From Arbacia lixula (Eukaryota; Echinodermata; Echinoidea; Arbacioida; Arbaciidae), in NCBI GenBank assembly GCA_963669155.1, contig OZ022581.1, positions 3,421,129-3,485,128 of the forward strand: 64,000 nt of DNA, read 5' to 3'. This document shows, piece after piece, positions 45,601 through 60,600 of the stretch. Below the pieces are notes generated by a model that did not search any database, had not been told where the DNA came from, and worked only from the letters and a program-made list of their open reading frames with translations. The position numbers and the translations under genes are program-made. How positions within the stretch are numbered: the stretch's first letter is position 1; each line of letters starts with the position of its first letter.

Positions 45601-48600
45601 GATGAATGTGTATTTCTACTGGAAGAACGACCTTCTCTAAAACAGTACTATCAGCCCTCCATGCCTTCTGATGTCACATTTCCGGAGGGCAAAAAAAGAA
45701 CTATAGATCTACATGTACACATGTATTGAGTATTGATATGCCAGGGCCTTGCCCTGATCTCCGTAGAACAGAGGAAAGAGAGAAGGAAGAAGAAGAAGTA
45801 AGCATCTGATGCGGACACGTCCATATTTTAAAAGAAGCATGACATGCAAAGTTTATGGAATTTTTTTTGTACATACCAGCTGACATGTTCACATGTACTG
45901 TGCATGTACAGAACTGAACAACAAAAATATGTTGTACGACCCAGCCTCATATGTACATAAATTACAAACATGAAATGCTGAGCAATACCCCATTTTTGAG
46001 AGCTTGTAACCTTCACAGAAATATAGATGTTGAGATTAATGGTCATGAATATCAGGTTCATGTACTAGAAAACCACAGATGTATCTATAAACAATATACG
46101 TCACAAGGCAGATAAGGTCTCTGATTAGTCAACATGCATGCCGGGTCCTGGCAGCAGATCGCAAACTCATGCATGTGATATACTGTATGTACATGTACAA
46201 CTATTTGTGGATTTTATGTTCGTAGCAGATGCCGCATGATGTTATCATCATGTTTGTAATGTGAAATAAGCTTCAACAACACCAAAACAAGCTTTGACAT
46301 GTCAAAAAAATATCAAGCTTGACAACCTTTCAAAATGAGGATCTTTTCAAGATGAGGTATTTATTAACATTTTGTCTTGTAACTTGAATTGATAAAACTT
46401 TAAGTCTAGATTTGTGGGATTACAATGAGGTATAGCTGATCACGGTTTGTTGAACAAGCCAGCAACCACTAACCCTGTGTAATCGATATCGCCTTGTTCA
46501 TGATTAAAAAAAATCGTTTTTGTAACTTTATGGAAAAAAACTAACTGACCTACAATTTGCAGACGATGTGGCACTGATCACAACCTCTGTGCAAGATATG
46601 AAAGAACAGTCACTAAGTCTGAACGTAGAAAGCAAAAAGGTTGGCTTGCAAATGCATATGGGAAAGACAAAATTCATAACTAACATTGAAACAGCAGAGG
46701 AAATAAAAATAAACCATCACCAGTTAGAGAAAAATGGAGGATAATACAAGAGAAGAAGTATTGACAAGGATTAAAGGAGGGTGAAGATGTTTTGATATGT
46801 ACAGAGAACTTTTAACGGATGTGAAAATACCACTTGCAATGAGGAGAAGGATATTTGACCAGTGCATTTTAACAACATTGGCATATGGAGCAGAAACCTG
46901 GTCAACAACTAAAGAAATGGAACATTAATTGAGAACAACACATAGAGCTATGGAAAGAAGAATGCTTAATTTAACATTACTAGACAAAGTGAAGCACACT
47001 GACATACGGGAGAAAACAAAGGTCAAAGATATTATAGTAAAAATTAAAGAGATGAAATGGAGATGGGCTGGACACTTATATAGAACACAAGACAGCAGAT
47101 GGACCAAGAAACTCACAGAACGGCAAACAAGAACAGGCAAGCGAAGAAGGGGACGACAACAGAGAAGGTTGAGAGACGAAATATCATCATACACAAAACA
47201 AACACAGCAACATGGAACAGAATGACAGCAAATAGAAGCAAATGGAAACTGATTGAGGAGGGCTCCATCCAACAATGGGTGAAAAATGCCTGATGATAAA
47301 CTTTATGAGATGTATTCAGAGGCAATATTATACAGGGTTGGGGGAGGTTATCAATTTTCAGTTAGCAATTCTGTGTCCCTGAATGGTTTGTTAAACTTTA
47401 GGTCCTACTTTAGAATAACTTGCATAATTAGCAGTGATGAATCATAATCTTGGCATTGGTAAGAAATATGACCATATTTCAGAGAAATTAAGATCAACTT
47501 AAAATGTAATAGATAGTTGTTAAGTGGTTATAAGGGACAGGGTCTGTACTCATGGCAGAGTCATTCTATAGTGACCACAGGTCTGATTCTTTTCTTGGAT
47601 TTCTGGCTCATGGGAAGGACTCATCCCCACATTAAATGAGATCCAGACCTTTTGGGATGCCGGAAGGACTCTGCCATGATTGCGGGTCTTAATCATAACT
47701 AGTATACATGTACCTCCCTTACCTACAGGTATAAAGTATATAACTCAATGTCCAGTTGTTAAGGAAACTCCCCTCTCCAACCTTGTTGATCTTGTGAATT
47801 TAACTTCCCATTTTTACTTTGCATGTATCCAAATGCATGTACAATGTAAGTAAGACCTCAATTTGCTGTATTTGTCTTGAAGGAACAGCTCTTTGGTGGA
47901 GATTAATTAAATTCTTGTGCAATCAGAAGTTCAAAGGAAATCGGGTTTGAGTTTCTGTTCCTCAAGAATTGCGTAAACAATGATACACCAGAAGGTAAAT
48001 AAGGGATCAAAGTTCTTAGAATTGTGACTTACATGTAGTTTGGTCAGTCCATTATTTAAATGTCTTTGAGGGTTAAAGTCCATTCTGACACTAAGCATGC
48101 ATTGTTTTCATAGAAACAATTTCAGGCATGTCATAAATGATGTCAAGAACTCAAAGTTCAGAGTTGCAACTATCCCCAAACATGGCCCCAAAGGTTTTTT
48201 TTTTTTTTTTTTATCAAACATCTCACTCCATAGGGCGAGTTTTATAACATTTGTTTAAATGCCAGTGTACATGTACATACTGTACATTATTATCACACGC
48301 AAAAAAAATCAATTGTAGACATTTTGGCATGTGACTCATGTGTTCCGCGCATGTTTCAAGAGCCTGGTTGAGATATGGCAGATGCGCACGTCTTGCCCAA
48401 AATCTCTTTCACTGACAGTCAACCTCTGTACATGTATAAGACTTGTGAAAGAAAGAAAGTTTTTTTTTTTCAAAAAGGATTTTTTTTTTTTAATGTAAAT
48501 AAGCCCCAGAAGATGTATTGACATTTTAATTGTACACTGTACAGCTTTTGTATCACACATGGACATGTACTGTACTGCAACACTGTTTGTAGTACAGTAT

Positions 48601-51600
48601 GTACAGTGTATAGAGGTATGAAATGCAACTGTATGCTCTAACTGGTACATGAACAATACATACATGCAACTTATTTTGATTAATGTGCAAATTTATCTTG
48701 ACAGCTGGCAAAAGTTGCTAGCACCAACTCCATGCCAAGTATCATTAGTCAAATGAAATATGAAGCTGTAGATGTGATATATATCCTGTACAGTACATAG
48801 TGTACTGCAGATCAGTGCTGTAGAGGTAGTTTTCCTGTCTCTCTTTTAGTAGTCTGTTTAGTGGGCTATGTGTGTTTAGCTTCATAGTTCAGTTCAGTGT
48901 TTACTTGGGTCACTCTCAAGGTACAGTGCTGTTGGTAAAACTTGTGCTGTTGCTGCATTGTTTGCAAGCTCAATCAAGGCCTGTCCTCTAACCTAAACAT
49001 TGTGATACAGGCACTACAGTTGGTGTACTTTTCAACCACATGTTGAATACCCCTTTGACCATCCATCAAACTTGCACTTCTGTACAAAAGCAGTTTCCTC
49101 GAGGCATGGTATACAAACCCAGTTAATTGCCTTTCACAATCACTCAAGATTTTACTTTAAGGGTGGTGACTCAGCTTTCATTAAAAAGATAAACTGAAAC
49201 TTGCCACACAGGGTTGTGTGTACTTTTGACTGGTAAAAGAGGACTTTATACCATTCCACCACATCACCATTGCTTACCCCACCCACCCCCCATCCCCACC
49301 CCACCAATAACCCCCACCCCCACCCCATCCATCCTCCACCTCCCCCATACATTGTACACACTTCCAAAACATAAACATGCAGACCCATAAAAGAACAGTA
49401 CTCCCAGAGAAATTTTCACCATTTTTATTCCAACACATAAAACACACACACACACTCACTTTTTTTGGAATGATTTTGCAAAGCCATTTCTGCATGAAGG
49501 ATTCACTATGGTTGACCATCATAGGATCACCTTCAAGGAGCATAAAATGATGTTAAGTCTTGTGGTTTTCCTTGAGGGATTAGTTCAGAAGATCATCTGC
49601 TCAAAGGGCAACATAACTCCTTTTGTTTACCATGAGCAGGTTTACACACAAGTTTGATTGAGCTTGGGCTGTAGAACCAAAACAAAAAGTTTCAAAAACC
49701 CAGCTCATGAATCACATGCTCAAAATTGACAAAGGTATTACAAGGATAACATTTATGTACATGATTACAAAGTACAAATTATGTTGTATAATGAATGCAT
49801 TAAACTTCTAAAGGTGTGAGCTATTTAATCAGTGCCTCCATTCCATATTAGGTATACCTGAGACATGTCCTTTGAATGTAAATTGAGACAATGACAGGTT
49901 CCCCACAGCATTCCTCAACACCCATGAGTGGTTAAGAAGAAGGGGAGAAGAGAAAGGAGAACAGGGGTGCTCTTTATGATGCTTCAGTGCATGGGTGTGG
50001 AGATCACCTTTTGTCACTGGCTGGAGCTCAGGCCTATTGTTGTTGCTCTATTGTGTGGGGCTGGCGAGCCCTGTTGGAAGGCTTTCTGTCTGTGCAGTCA
50101 TGGAAATTTAGCAGGAATTGGTCCTGCGGTGTGGTTTCTCTTCTCTTTTTGCCCATTAGGATTTAAAGCCACATAGAAGACCATTGTGCATCAAGTGTGC
50201 ACTTTGTAATGGTGGGAAGTCTGTCAATTTGTTGTTTTGGTTTTTCATACCTGTGTTAAAAGTGCAAATATCATTCTATCAACCAGGGCATGCCGTATAA
50301 AGAGTTGTGATTGATCTACATGTAAATTGATGGCAAGACCAATCCCCTATCTCTAATACAAAGAATTAGGATTGATATCAACTGTAAGGCAAGTTGCAAT
50401 CAGTCACAATTTTTGATAATGCAGGGCCCAACTTAAAAAAAAAAGTATACATGTACAATGTACATGTGCAGGTGGTTATCAAAAGCCCAGAAAAACTTTC
50501 AAACCATATGTTTGCCTGTATCAAATAAATACAGGTTCACTTCATACTGAATGCCTGTAGTTGCATTATACATTGGCTCCTGTGTCTACAATGTACATTG
50601 TATGCTACGTGTACATAAATTAGCAGAATCAATGCAAGGCTCTATGCCTTACTGAGTACACCATACATGTATATATAATTGCAGCATTCCACTACTATGA
50701 TGGTGAGTTCATTATGCACAGTAATGTATGTAATCCATTAATTGATGTGTGTCATGAATAAGCGCATTCATGTGCCAGAGACATAAACAGGTACATTGTA
50801 CATGTACATTTGGGAAATGGAGGGCAAATACATTTGTAATGTGTTATCACAACAAAGCATCTCTGACACCATTCATGTGCAATTCATTCTCACGGGCGTA
50901 CAGGTCACATGACTCATGCAAAATGTATGCGGGAAGAATGGCATTTCGTGTTTACTTTGCTCTGGAATATTCAAAGAATGGATGAAATCAATGCAGCGTA
51001 CACTGTTCCTGTCTACAGGTAGTATGTGAATGTTCACTAAGCAGGTGAAGTACATGTATAGTTCATACTGGAGAACACCCAACCTTTTGTCGCAGAATTG
51101 ATCTTTCCCACAGTTTCATGCCATAGAAATGATACACTTCTCTGGTAAATGGTACTACTCTTTCACCAAATTGTTTTTGTAGTTGCAGTCAACCATTTAA
51201 GTAGTCAAATATGCGGTTGCTCTTTCCGATTCATCTCTGGACTAACATGGAAGGTCCTAACTCCCTGTGATTGATTGGAAACTTGTCAACAAAAGTATCA
51301 AAAGCAATAAAAAAAAACTATTCTGGTATGCGTTCATTTTGATAGATGTATTGTATTTGTTTCATAGTAAACAAAATGAATCTACATAGATAGTGTGTAC
51401 ACACACATGTACATGTATGTACATTTCTTTGTACTTTTCCCATATGTTCATGTGATGATTGTAAAAGTGTGGGTGTATATTATGCAAGTTACAATCATTT
51501 TCCATAATCAATTACTTTTACCTACCTGTACATGCTTTCTTTCTAAAATGCAGGATGATCATGTACATGTATGAAGAATAAAATGTTTGAACAGAGACAC

Positions 51601-54600
51601 CTGTTTATTGGTGCAACTACGTACATGAAGTTTTTTTTTTTTTTAATCTTGATACTCGTTCACAGCATTGCTGCAGTATGTTGGTGTAATATCTAGGCCC
51701 CTTGCAGCTGAAGTAGGTGATATGAATATATTTCCTTTGATTCAGACACATAAAATGTAATACATTTAAGATAGATAACGTCTCATGAGATTGTCTATAT
51801 GTCTACAAGGAAGTTAGTGAGCCAGGGAGCATTTGAAGATACTATGATTATATTTGGTTATGATTGCCACAGGTGACTAGGGTCATACTCATAAAATGCA
51901 AACCTGTATCAGCTTTCAATGATAAACCAAAAAACAAAATCTACATACATGTACATGTACACATGTGTAGGTCATAAATCATTTGTGTGCATTACAGGTA
52001 TTCAAACTGAACTACGGTACATACTGTACATGGTCCACAATGCACTGTACATGTACAGTATGTTCAATTTTTTTTATAAGAAAATATGTAACTTCTAATA
52101 CGTTTTATACTTTGTTGGTTCAAGATGGAAGTTTGGATGAGGGGAAAATTTACTTTGATTGTAAGAAGAAAATCTGGATTGAATCAGACTTAATACATAC
52201 ATGTATGTCACTTCTTTCCATGCATACAGGTGTGTACCTTCCTTTTATTGATAAATCACAGAATATGCGTCAAAACGTGTTTAGATTAAGATGTTATGTT
52301 TTCTCAAAAGGTGCGTCTTCATTAGCCCAATCAAACGAAATGGCGAGCTATTTTGCTGATCCTGGGAACTAGCCTGAAGTTGCAATCGCGTCTTCATTAA
52401 CTCGAAACTCGGGATACGTAAGCTCGAAACTCGGGATGCATAAATTATCCCGATGTTCGCACATGCGTAGTGCGCGACGGGAATGGGCCACGACTGCGTG
52501 GCTTCGGTTGTGAGCTCGTATTCACTCACATATAAAAACCTAACGTAAACAATGCCTTATGCACGCTGATATGTGCCGGGGTCAGAAAATTTTCGGGCTA
52601 ATGAAGATGCTCCGAGCTAGCTCGAGCTATTTCGCAAACCAGCCCGAGCTAGCTCCATCTAGCCCAAGATTTCTTGGGAAATTTTCTCGACCAAATAGCT
52701 CGCTATTTTTCCTGATCTGGCTAATGAAGACGCAAATAGCTAGCTATTTCGTGATCTGGCTAGCTAACCCGATCAGAACAAGCTCGCTATTTCGCCCACA
52801 TAGGGCTAATGAAGATGCCCCTAAAGAGACGATTTTTCATTACGAGAAGTTGAGCTCCGCTTTGTTCAAGTCGAATGCTCAAAAGCAAGCCATTTTTTTT
52901 CTACTTCATTTACAGTGTAGTGCTATAGAGTGGCACAAGCATTCTGGTGAGATACTTTGTTTGGAATGAAAATTATGTTGTTTTCTTTCATGTATTGAGA
53001 ACAATTTATATTTTTTTTAATGAGAATACACATACCTGAAACCTGCTTCAGAAGTTTGAGGCAACAAATTTATTAGACAGCCCTTATGATGTCAATAAAG
53101 CTTGTATACTACATGTACATGTGTATGTACTGTTCATGTATACATGTACACAATGTGGACAACGTACACAATGCGTACAATATAAATTTAGATCTTCAGT
53201 TGCCTTCTCTGTATGACCTGTATCCACAGTGTGCAAGGAGCAGAAAGCCTGGCTGATACCATTGTTTGATTAGGGATTGTTGATACAGCAGTTTGTGAAT
53301 GAAAGGGAGGAATTGATTTTGATGCTTGCTACATACACATGTACGTTATCTACATCCCTTTTATGAACAAACTGCAATCAATGATATCAACACCTCAATT
53401 TACTATGGTATGCTGGATATTTTTTATCCAAGATGACACTTACAATGTACGGCCAATGTATGTACGTATACATGTAGGGTACTCAAGACTATTACATTGT
53501 GTTGTTAAAAAAAAACTAATGTGCACATAAAAATGTAAGCTTGCATTGTCCAGTACAAATATTTACTAGTATATGGTCATACTGTACATACATGTATTAA
53601 AGGCTTATTTTACAAGGCAGTAAATGGCACTGCCCCAATATATAGCCAGTTTTTAGTAAGTACCTGTTTGTGAAAACATGAGAGAAAAATAGGTGATAAA
53701 ATGAATGCCCCAACATGGTAGTAATTTGGAAGAAGGTTGAAATGGATCCCAGTTGTACATTGTGTTGTGTATTGTACATGTGTATGTGTACTGTATTATG
53801 TACGGTAGTTTGAATGTCTATACTTCTATGATGCATGTGATGTATGCATGCACTTTGCTGCCCTTTAGCCTATCCAACCCCAAGACCTTGTTGGGTCTGT
53901 AGGGGATTTAAAATGGCAGCTTCAAGGTTATCACAACCTAAATATTTATGGCTCTGCTCAAGCACTGAGATGAAAAACCTTTTTGGTAATGTGTGTGTGT
54001 GTGTGTGTTTGTGGTGACTGGTAAAGGAAGGGGTCAGGGCAGGGAATGTCTCATTATTAAGATTGAAAGATTGGATGTTTTCGTGCTGTAATTCACAACT
54101 TGTTGTTGATACACTACGATGAGGTCAGGCAAAGTTGACATTAATATCTTTAAGGTATACATGTATGACCCTGAGAAATGAACATTTCTGTGCATAATAC
54201 ATATTCAACATGAGAAAAAATAGAAATCAAATCTGCTCACTCCAAAGGGTACAAGACAATAGCCCCATGATACCACTATTATTACCAATGCACGTCAGAA
54301 AGAGAGTTATTAGCGAGCCTCTAAAAACACTGTTCATATGTAAACCAAAAAAGCCGTAGTACTACTTGCGTCCATGTACTGGTCTTCATGTGTGTACCGT
54401 ACACTCTTCTGCTCATGCATCATGTACAGAATAAGAGAGGGACATCAAATCATGAATATTGCAAGCAGCACACTGCGCGGATGTACATCATACTGCGTGT
54501 AGATGGATACAAATATGGCACCCTGACAACGAACCACACAGCTAGCCGAGAGGAGAATGTGTGGTTGTGTGTGCACAGGGATGAAACACTAGATCTTCCC

Positions 54601-57600
54601 GTCAGCATTCTTGCACAACACAACTTGATTGAACTCTGCCACTGTGGGGTTCAGATGTCAACATTTTTGGCTTCTTTCTGTTGCTATCTGCACAGCCCAG
54701 GAAGGAGCGGGCTAGGCTAGACGCCCCATCGGGCTAGGGGAGCCACTCCTGTGACTGATACAGGCATAGGGCGCTGGGGCAGAAAGGAAAAACCCTAATC
54801 ATAACAAATCCAAGAGCTGGGGTTTTGAGATTACAATGCAGGCCTATGTACATGTTCATACATGCCTTTGCTAGAATGAAATATAAATCCCTGTGGAAAG
54901 ATATCTGTTGTGTCGTCTATCATTCTGTGTACTCTGCGACTTGGTCAGCATCTAATTTCAGATTTCAGGTTTCAGAACTTTGGAAGATTTGTGAAAAAAC
55001 ATTTCAAGATTCATATTGTTTGTATGTTGTGCATTGTATACGTATGTACACTCCAGCTCAAAGGAATTGGCATAGGGAAAGGAAAAGGGAAGAAAGGGAA
55101 GGAGCCGAAGTTTTAAACCGCGGCATATTTCGTCCAGTTCAGCATGAAACATCAATGCTTTTTAGGCTAAAGCATCGTGTTTCATGCTGAACTGGACAAA
55201 ATATACCGTGGTTTAAAACTGTGGCTCCTTCCCTTTTTTCCCTTTCCCTTTGCCAATTCATTTTAGCTGCAGTGTACCTTGTTTCTTGTAGTATAGGGAA
55301 GTTTTTGCAATTGTCTTCACCCTACAAAGTTTAATTTGCTTGATCATAAACTACAGTGAACAAATTACATGGAGGCCAAGGGCGAGTTCGCCCTCATGAA
55401 TTACAAAAGAACCCCTCCCCCTCCATCTCCAGTGAATAACCAAAGTGTTCAGACTGTGAAAAGACAATCTTCAGGCTTAAAAAGCTCTGAAGCCCCCTCA
55501 AAAATGTTTCAATTGTCCCCTGATACTGTATACTGACTCATTGTATACTCTGTGTACTTTGAGTTAAAAAGGAAGAAAAACAAATGACTTGAACAAACTT
55601 GAACTCGGCAGAACCAACCTGTGTTCCTTTAATGTGTAACTGTACAGTCCAAAGGTATTTGGAGTGAAGTGCATGCATGCACAATACAGTACGTGTATGT
55701 ACGATGAAGGGTCCTGGACCAATTACTGTCCCAAAGCACTTTCACTTTCACTGTCTCCATCATTAGCCTGCACCTACCAGAATTATAAATTATTGTCAAG
55801 AGCAGTATTTCACAAGTGACAGGTGATTAACTCGGGATGCACCATTTGTGTATTTTGGCAAAGAGAATGCACACAACTCCAGTAGACCAGTTTTAGTTTG
55901 GCAAAGAAGGGTTAAATTCATACTGCACAGGTGTGTTCTGTAGGCTCTCTGTGATAGGCCGGAGCATTGTCAATTGCTTTCTCTCAACCTGCTGGTTTCC
56001 TCAAAAATATTTTTGCTACTTGTGTGTAGATGTACAATGTACATGTACATGTATAACATCATATACCAAATTTAGACTAGGTGATTTGTGTTAATGCAGT
56101 AGTGATGTGACAAGTTTTGGCTTCAACTCAAGCATGAAATAAATTTCATAGTCACTATTGTGGCCTTGATGTAACAAAGTACATGTACATACATATGTGT
56201 ACACTTCTTTTACATATTAGGAGATGTGTGTATTCCCGCCATTCAGTCAAAAGTATGAAGCAGTCGTACAGCTGATTATATGTCAGGCATACCTCTAAAG
56301 ACCAAGCCCTAATATTGATCAAATAGCTGGTATGTGTGTACATGTAGTATGTATGTACAGTATGCACCTGTTTTTACATGCCCTTAACCTGTACATCATA
56401 TCAATGTCACATTTACTCTTCACTTTTCTTTAAAAAACAACAACAAAATGACACATGTCCGACATGTCAACATTCCAGCACTGCAAGCACATGTAAGTGA
56501 TGTAACTGTTATGAGGTCATATGAGCCATGCATGTTCTATACATGTACATAAAGGTGACTATGTGTACATGTACATGGACACTGCAGGGTACATGTAGAT
56601 CCATTTGGCCATTAATACATTGAACACACAGTCTGAGTTCAAGTGCAAGGTGGGTGTTGATATTGTACTCCCACATGTAGGCGTGCTGCATTTCTCAGGT
56701 CAAATATGGGTCACAGATTTAAAGTAATACACATAAAATCAATATTCACTGATTCAATTCTGTAGTTCTTCTACTTACTGTTCAATAAAATGCTGTACAT
56801 GTATAATGTTGGATTATGTACTATAGATGCATTACAACAAATGTACACATGCATGTATGTATGTGTATGGTGGGCACTATAGTCTACAGTACAAACAGAT
56901 TACAAATGTACAGTAAATTTCTACATTTTACTCAACAGGTACAGTACTGCCAGTGGACAATAACCCAAATAAAGGCTTACAATACTGTATGTGTTTTCAG
57001 TATTTACTTTGGAATACTGTTATGTAACACTAGTGCAAGGTGCATTCTGTAGATTGATACACCTGTTATGCAGTATACATCCTACATGTACATGTACTAG
57101 AGTGCCACTGATGTACTGTACAACAGGTTTGTGTATGCATATAAAATTCATATCACCTGAGTGAATGCTGGTGTGTGACAGATACCAGTCTATAAAGGTG
57201 AACCTCTCTGTGTAGGTGGTTAATATAAACATGGTGATGATAAATTGACTGTTGCACTCAATCTCACACACAGCTATTAGTTCAGCATAGGGGCGGACTC
57301 ACACACATTCTTTGAATTCCATTGTGTTATAAAATACATTCGCTTGTGACAAATATTTGGTGGTAGGAGTACGACATTGTATTGTGCGGTTTGAGAAGTG
57401 GATAGAGGGCAGGGTGAAGTGTGATTGTGTGTGTAGATGGTGTTTCAGTTTATATTGGTTTGTGTGTTTTACTGAATTGAGGAATTTCCCCAGTGTGAAA
57501 GAAATGTTACGATTGCCTGCTAATGTCTACCACACACTGTACATGTACCTATCATACAAAGGCAAACAAGTATATTTATTCATTCATTCATTTAATTCCA

Positions 57601-60600
57601 CTTGCAAAAAGTGAACAAAACATAAACAAATACCGTTAGGCAAACATAAGCAGATGTAATGTAGTGGCAGAGTGATTACAAAGCCTCAAATAGCTTGTGT
57701 GAAAATGACACTGTTTACATGTATGTAAAGCAATAAATACTACATTGAAATACAGTATAAGAAAAGCAAAGAACTACAGAACAACCCACATTAAAATAGG
57801 GAGAGAGGAAAGCAATGTATAAAGGTAAAATTGATTTGGAGATTAACATATTGCACAGATGTTGCTTACATGTTCAGTCTACATGTACATGTATAGACAC
57901 AAATTGGGCTAGTGTAGCACCAGGAAGGTGTTAGAACTGGAGTCGGAACGAAGAGTAATTTATTCATATACCAGTCGCGATCATTGATACCACAATAGAA
58001 TATTTTACGCGTTTGGTTCTTTGATCCAGTGATGACCGCCGCCAAATATGCAAGACAAATATTGGATGCATTTAGAGGAATATACAATCTGCATGCGCAG
58101 AAGATTTCAGAACCACTTCATGTACTGAAGTACATGTGCAGTAGTAGTACATCTTATAATGATACGAATCTGTGAATTTCAGATTATATTGTTGCGTCGT
58201 TTTTGTGATAAATCAAGAATACTGTAGAAAACATGTCAGAAAAATGCCTCAATATCGCACATTGGGCAATCATATTTCCTTACAAATATCTTGTAAATCG
58301 TTTATTGAGTGTTTCACCTTCCATGGAAACAACGTCGATTTCGTGTCCGGAGATGTCCGAAAACGTTACGGACCAAATTCTTTCTACAATTTTAACAAAA
58401 TTTCCCTTCGCTCACCTCCAAACTAATTCCCAGTGTGTGTAATAAGATCAGCTATGAACTCCCAGCGAAGGCTGAACGGTTGACATATTTCTCAAAACAG
58501 ATTTTCTTTTGTTATTCAGAGGAAGGCACTGCCTCATTAGAAATACAGCGTATTGTTTAAAACACCTGAATGTCTTGAATTTTTATGAGGCGGTGGTCAT
58601 CATGGATCAAAGGAAGTCTATCCGAGCGCAGTCCATCCATGATAGGTCCATGGTAGCACTTTCTTTTTTAATGTGTTGGTGTTGGAAGACTATTTCAGAA
58701 CAGTGCACATTAAGGCACCTCTTGGCTGAGAGCGTTTGTATCATGAACAATGGATAGAGTGCCACATTGTTTCAAATGTACACTGTACCTTACTTGAGGA
58801 AACATTTTATGTAGTAAATATTTGCCTTTTTTCCATGTCCTTTTGTGCAATGTAACTACATGAAATCAAAGTTCAAGTTCTTCTTATCACTATATGAAAT
58901 GTGTCTCATCATTTTATTTCAAGGTCTGACGTACATGCCATATCACATTCAAAGGGAAAAAATAATATCAATGCACTTCATATACAGTGTATCAGGTATA
59001 AATCATGGAATTTGCTAATGCATTTCTATAACTGTCATGAAGTGGGAATATTATTTTATTTACCTGGATTAAATTTAATTGCTCATCCAAAGATGTCAAG
59101 AGTCCACTTAAAACCTTGAAATATCAGTGCACTGTGTATTTAATGCAAATGTGTCAACATAATATTGGGACAAAGCATATATTTACCGAGGGAGGTACAA
59201 TGTCATATCATGTTGATTTGCAGAGTTTGTTATCCTTCACTTCATGTACATGTACATCGTATGTGTGTGTAGATTTACATCAATTACATGTGTTCCAAAT
59301 GAATCAAAATGATGCATGTACTCGTACCTTTGTGATTTGATGCACATGACATGATATACTAATGTACATGTCAACATGCCCTTTGTTAATTGAAGAGGTT
59401 TAATTAGGAAACATGAATCAATGGAAAACAAAAACAAGGACTACCACATGAAATGCATTTAACTGTAATTTGAGTACATGCAGTGTGATGAGACCTTTCA
59501 TGTTATTTATTGGCATCATTGCCATGTTGTATTTAAAGGGACTAGTCACTGTGATGACTTGTGCAAGATGTGATGAGCGATTGATGCAATTTATACCATT
59601 GTCATGTCAGCTGGGTATTGTGTGAAAATGTGCAGTTTAATAGACCTTGTCTGGCAGAGAAATGAGCAAAAATGTAAAGTATTTATTAACTCATTGCACT
59701 TGTTCACTTCATGCATGATTTTTTGTTCTTCAGTTGTAAATATCTATTGAACAAAAGGGAAATTTGAAAAATCAGAACGTGTCCCATGCTTTTACGAATA
59801 CAACAAGTTTTGAGGGAATCGCTAGTATTCAAATTGGATTTGGAGGATTTAGGCAATTTCCCTTTGATGTGATGATATGATGATAATGATAGTAATAATG
59901 ATTGTGACCATGATAATGGAGACTAGACATAATTAATTTCAATTTTCCTCTCTCCCTCTTTCTGTTTTCCTCTCTCTCTCCCCCTCTCTCCCTCTCTCTC
60001 CCCCTCTCTCCCTCTCTCTCCCCCTCTCTCCCCCTTTCTCCCCCTTTCTCCCCCTTTCTCCCCCTCTCTCCCTCTCTCTCCCTTTCTCTCCCTCTCCTTC
60101 TTTCTCTCTTCCTCTGTTTCTCTCTTCCTCTGTTTCTCTCTCCCCCTGTTTCTCTCTCTCTCCTCTTCTCTCCATCCCACTCTCTGCCCCTGTTCTATCA
60201 TCCCCCCTCCTTCCCCTCCTGCCCTCCTTCCCTCCTGCTTCTCTTCACCTCCACCCCTCCAGCTGGATGCAGAGTTCCGGCGGTTCACCATCAACCCCAA
60301 CACAGTGGCGACGTTTGAGGACTTCTACAGCTTCCTTGAGCGTATGCACCACCTAGGGGAAACGCCCTTCCTGGTTGGCTACACAGACCCCCAGGGGGAC
60401 CTTCTCCCCATCAACAATAATGACAACTATCTCAAGGCGCTCACCTCCTCCAAACCTCCGCTCAGGGTAGTGCTACAGAAGAAAGGTAAGCACATACATG
60501 TATGCCATGGCGAAAATAACACTGAGGCTCAAATGCACAAAAATAGCGCCCCCCCCCCCCCCCCCCCAAATAATGAAAGAGTTTCTCAGAATTTAACAAA

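Larger units (their letters stand above)
42699..60262 (+). other. PARD6 intron 1
   Basis: A 17.6 kb intron without any host gene that I can support on either strand. It holds the repeats listed separately (43530-44223, 44622-44852, 46544-47297, 52309-52822, 55049-55274, 57900-58660, 59939-60262), T or A runs near 48197 and 48479, a C-rich tract at 49257-49346 (G-quadruplex potential on the minus strand), and very frequent TGTACA and TACATGTA palindromes. Confidence 0.8.

Noticed and set aside
59923-60303. A minus-strand 126-codon Arg/Glu-rich protein
   Set aside because: It is the complement of the polypyrimidine tract before PARD6 exon 2.
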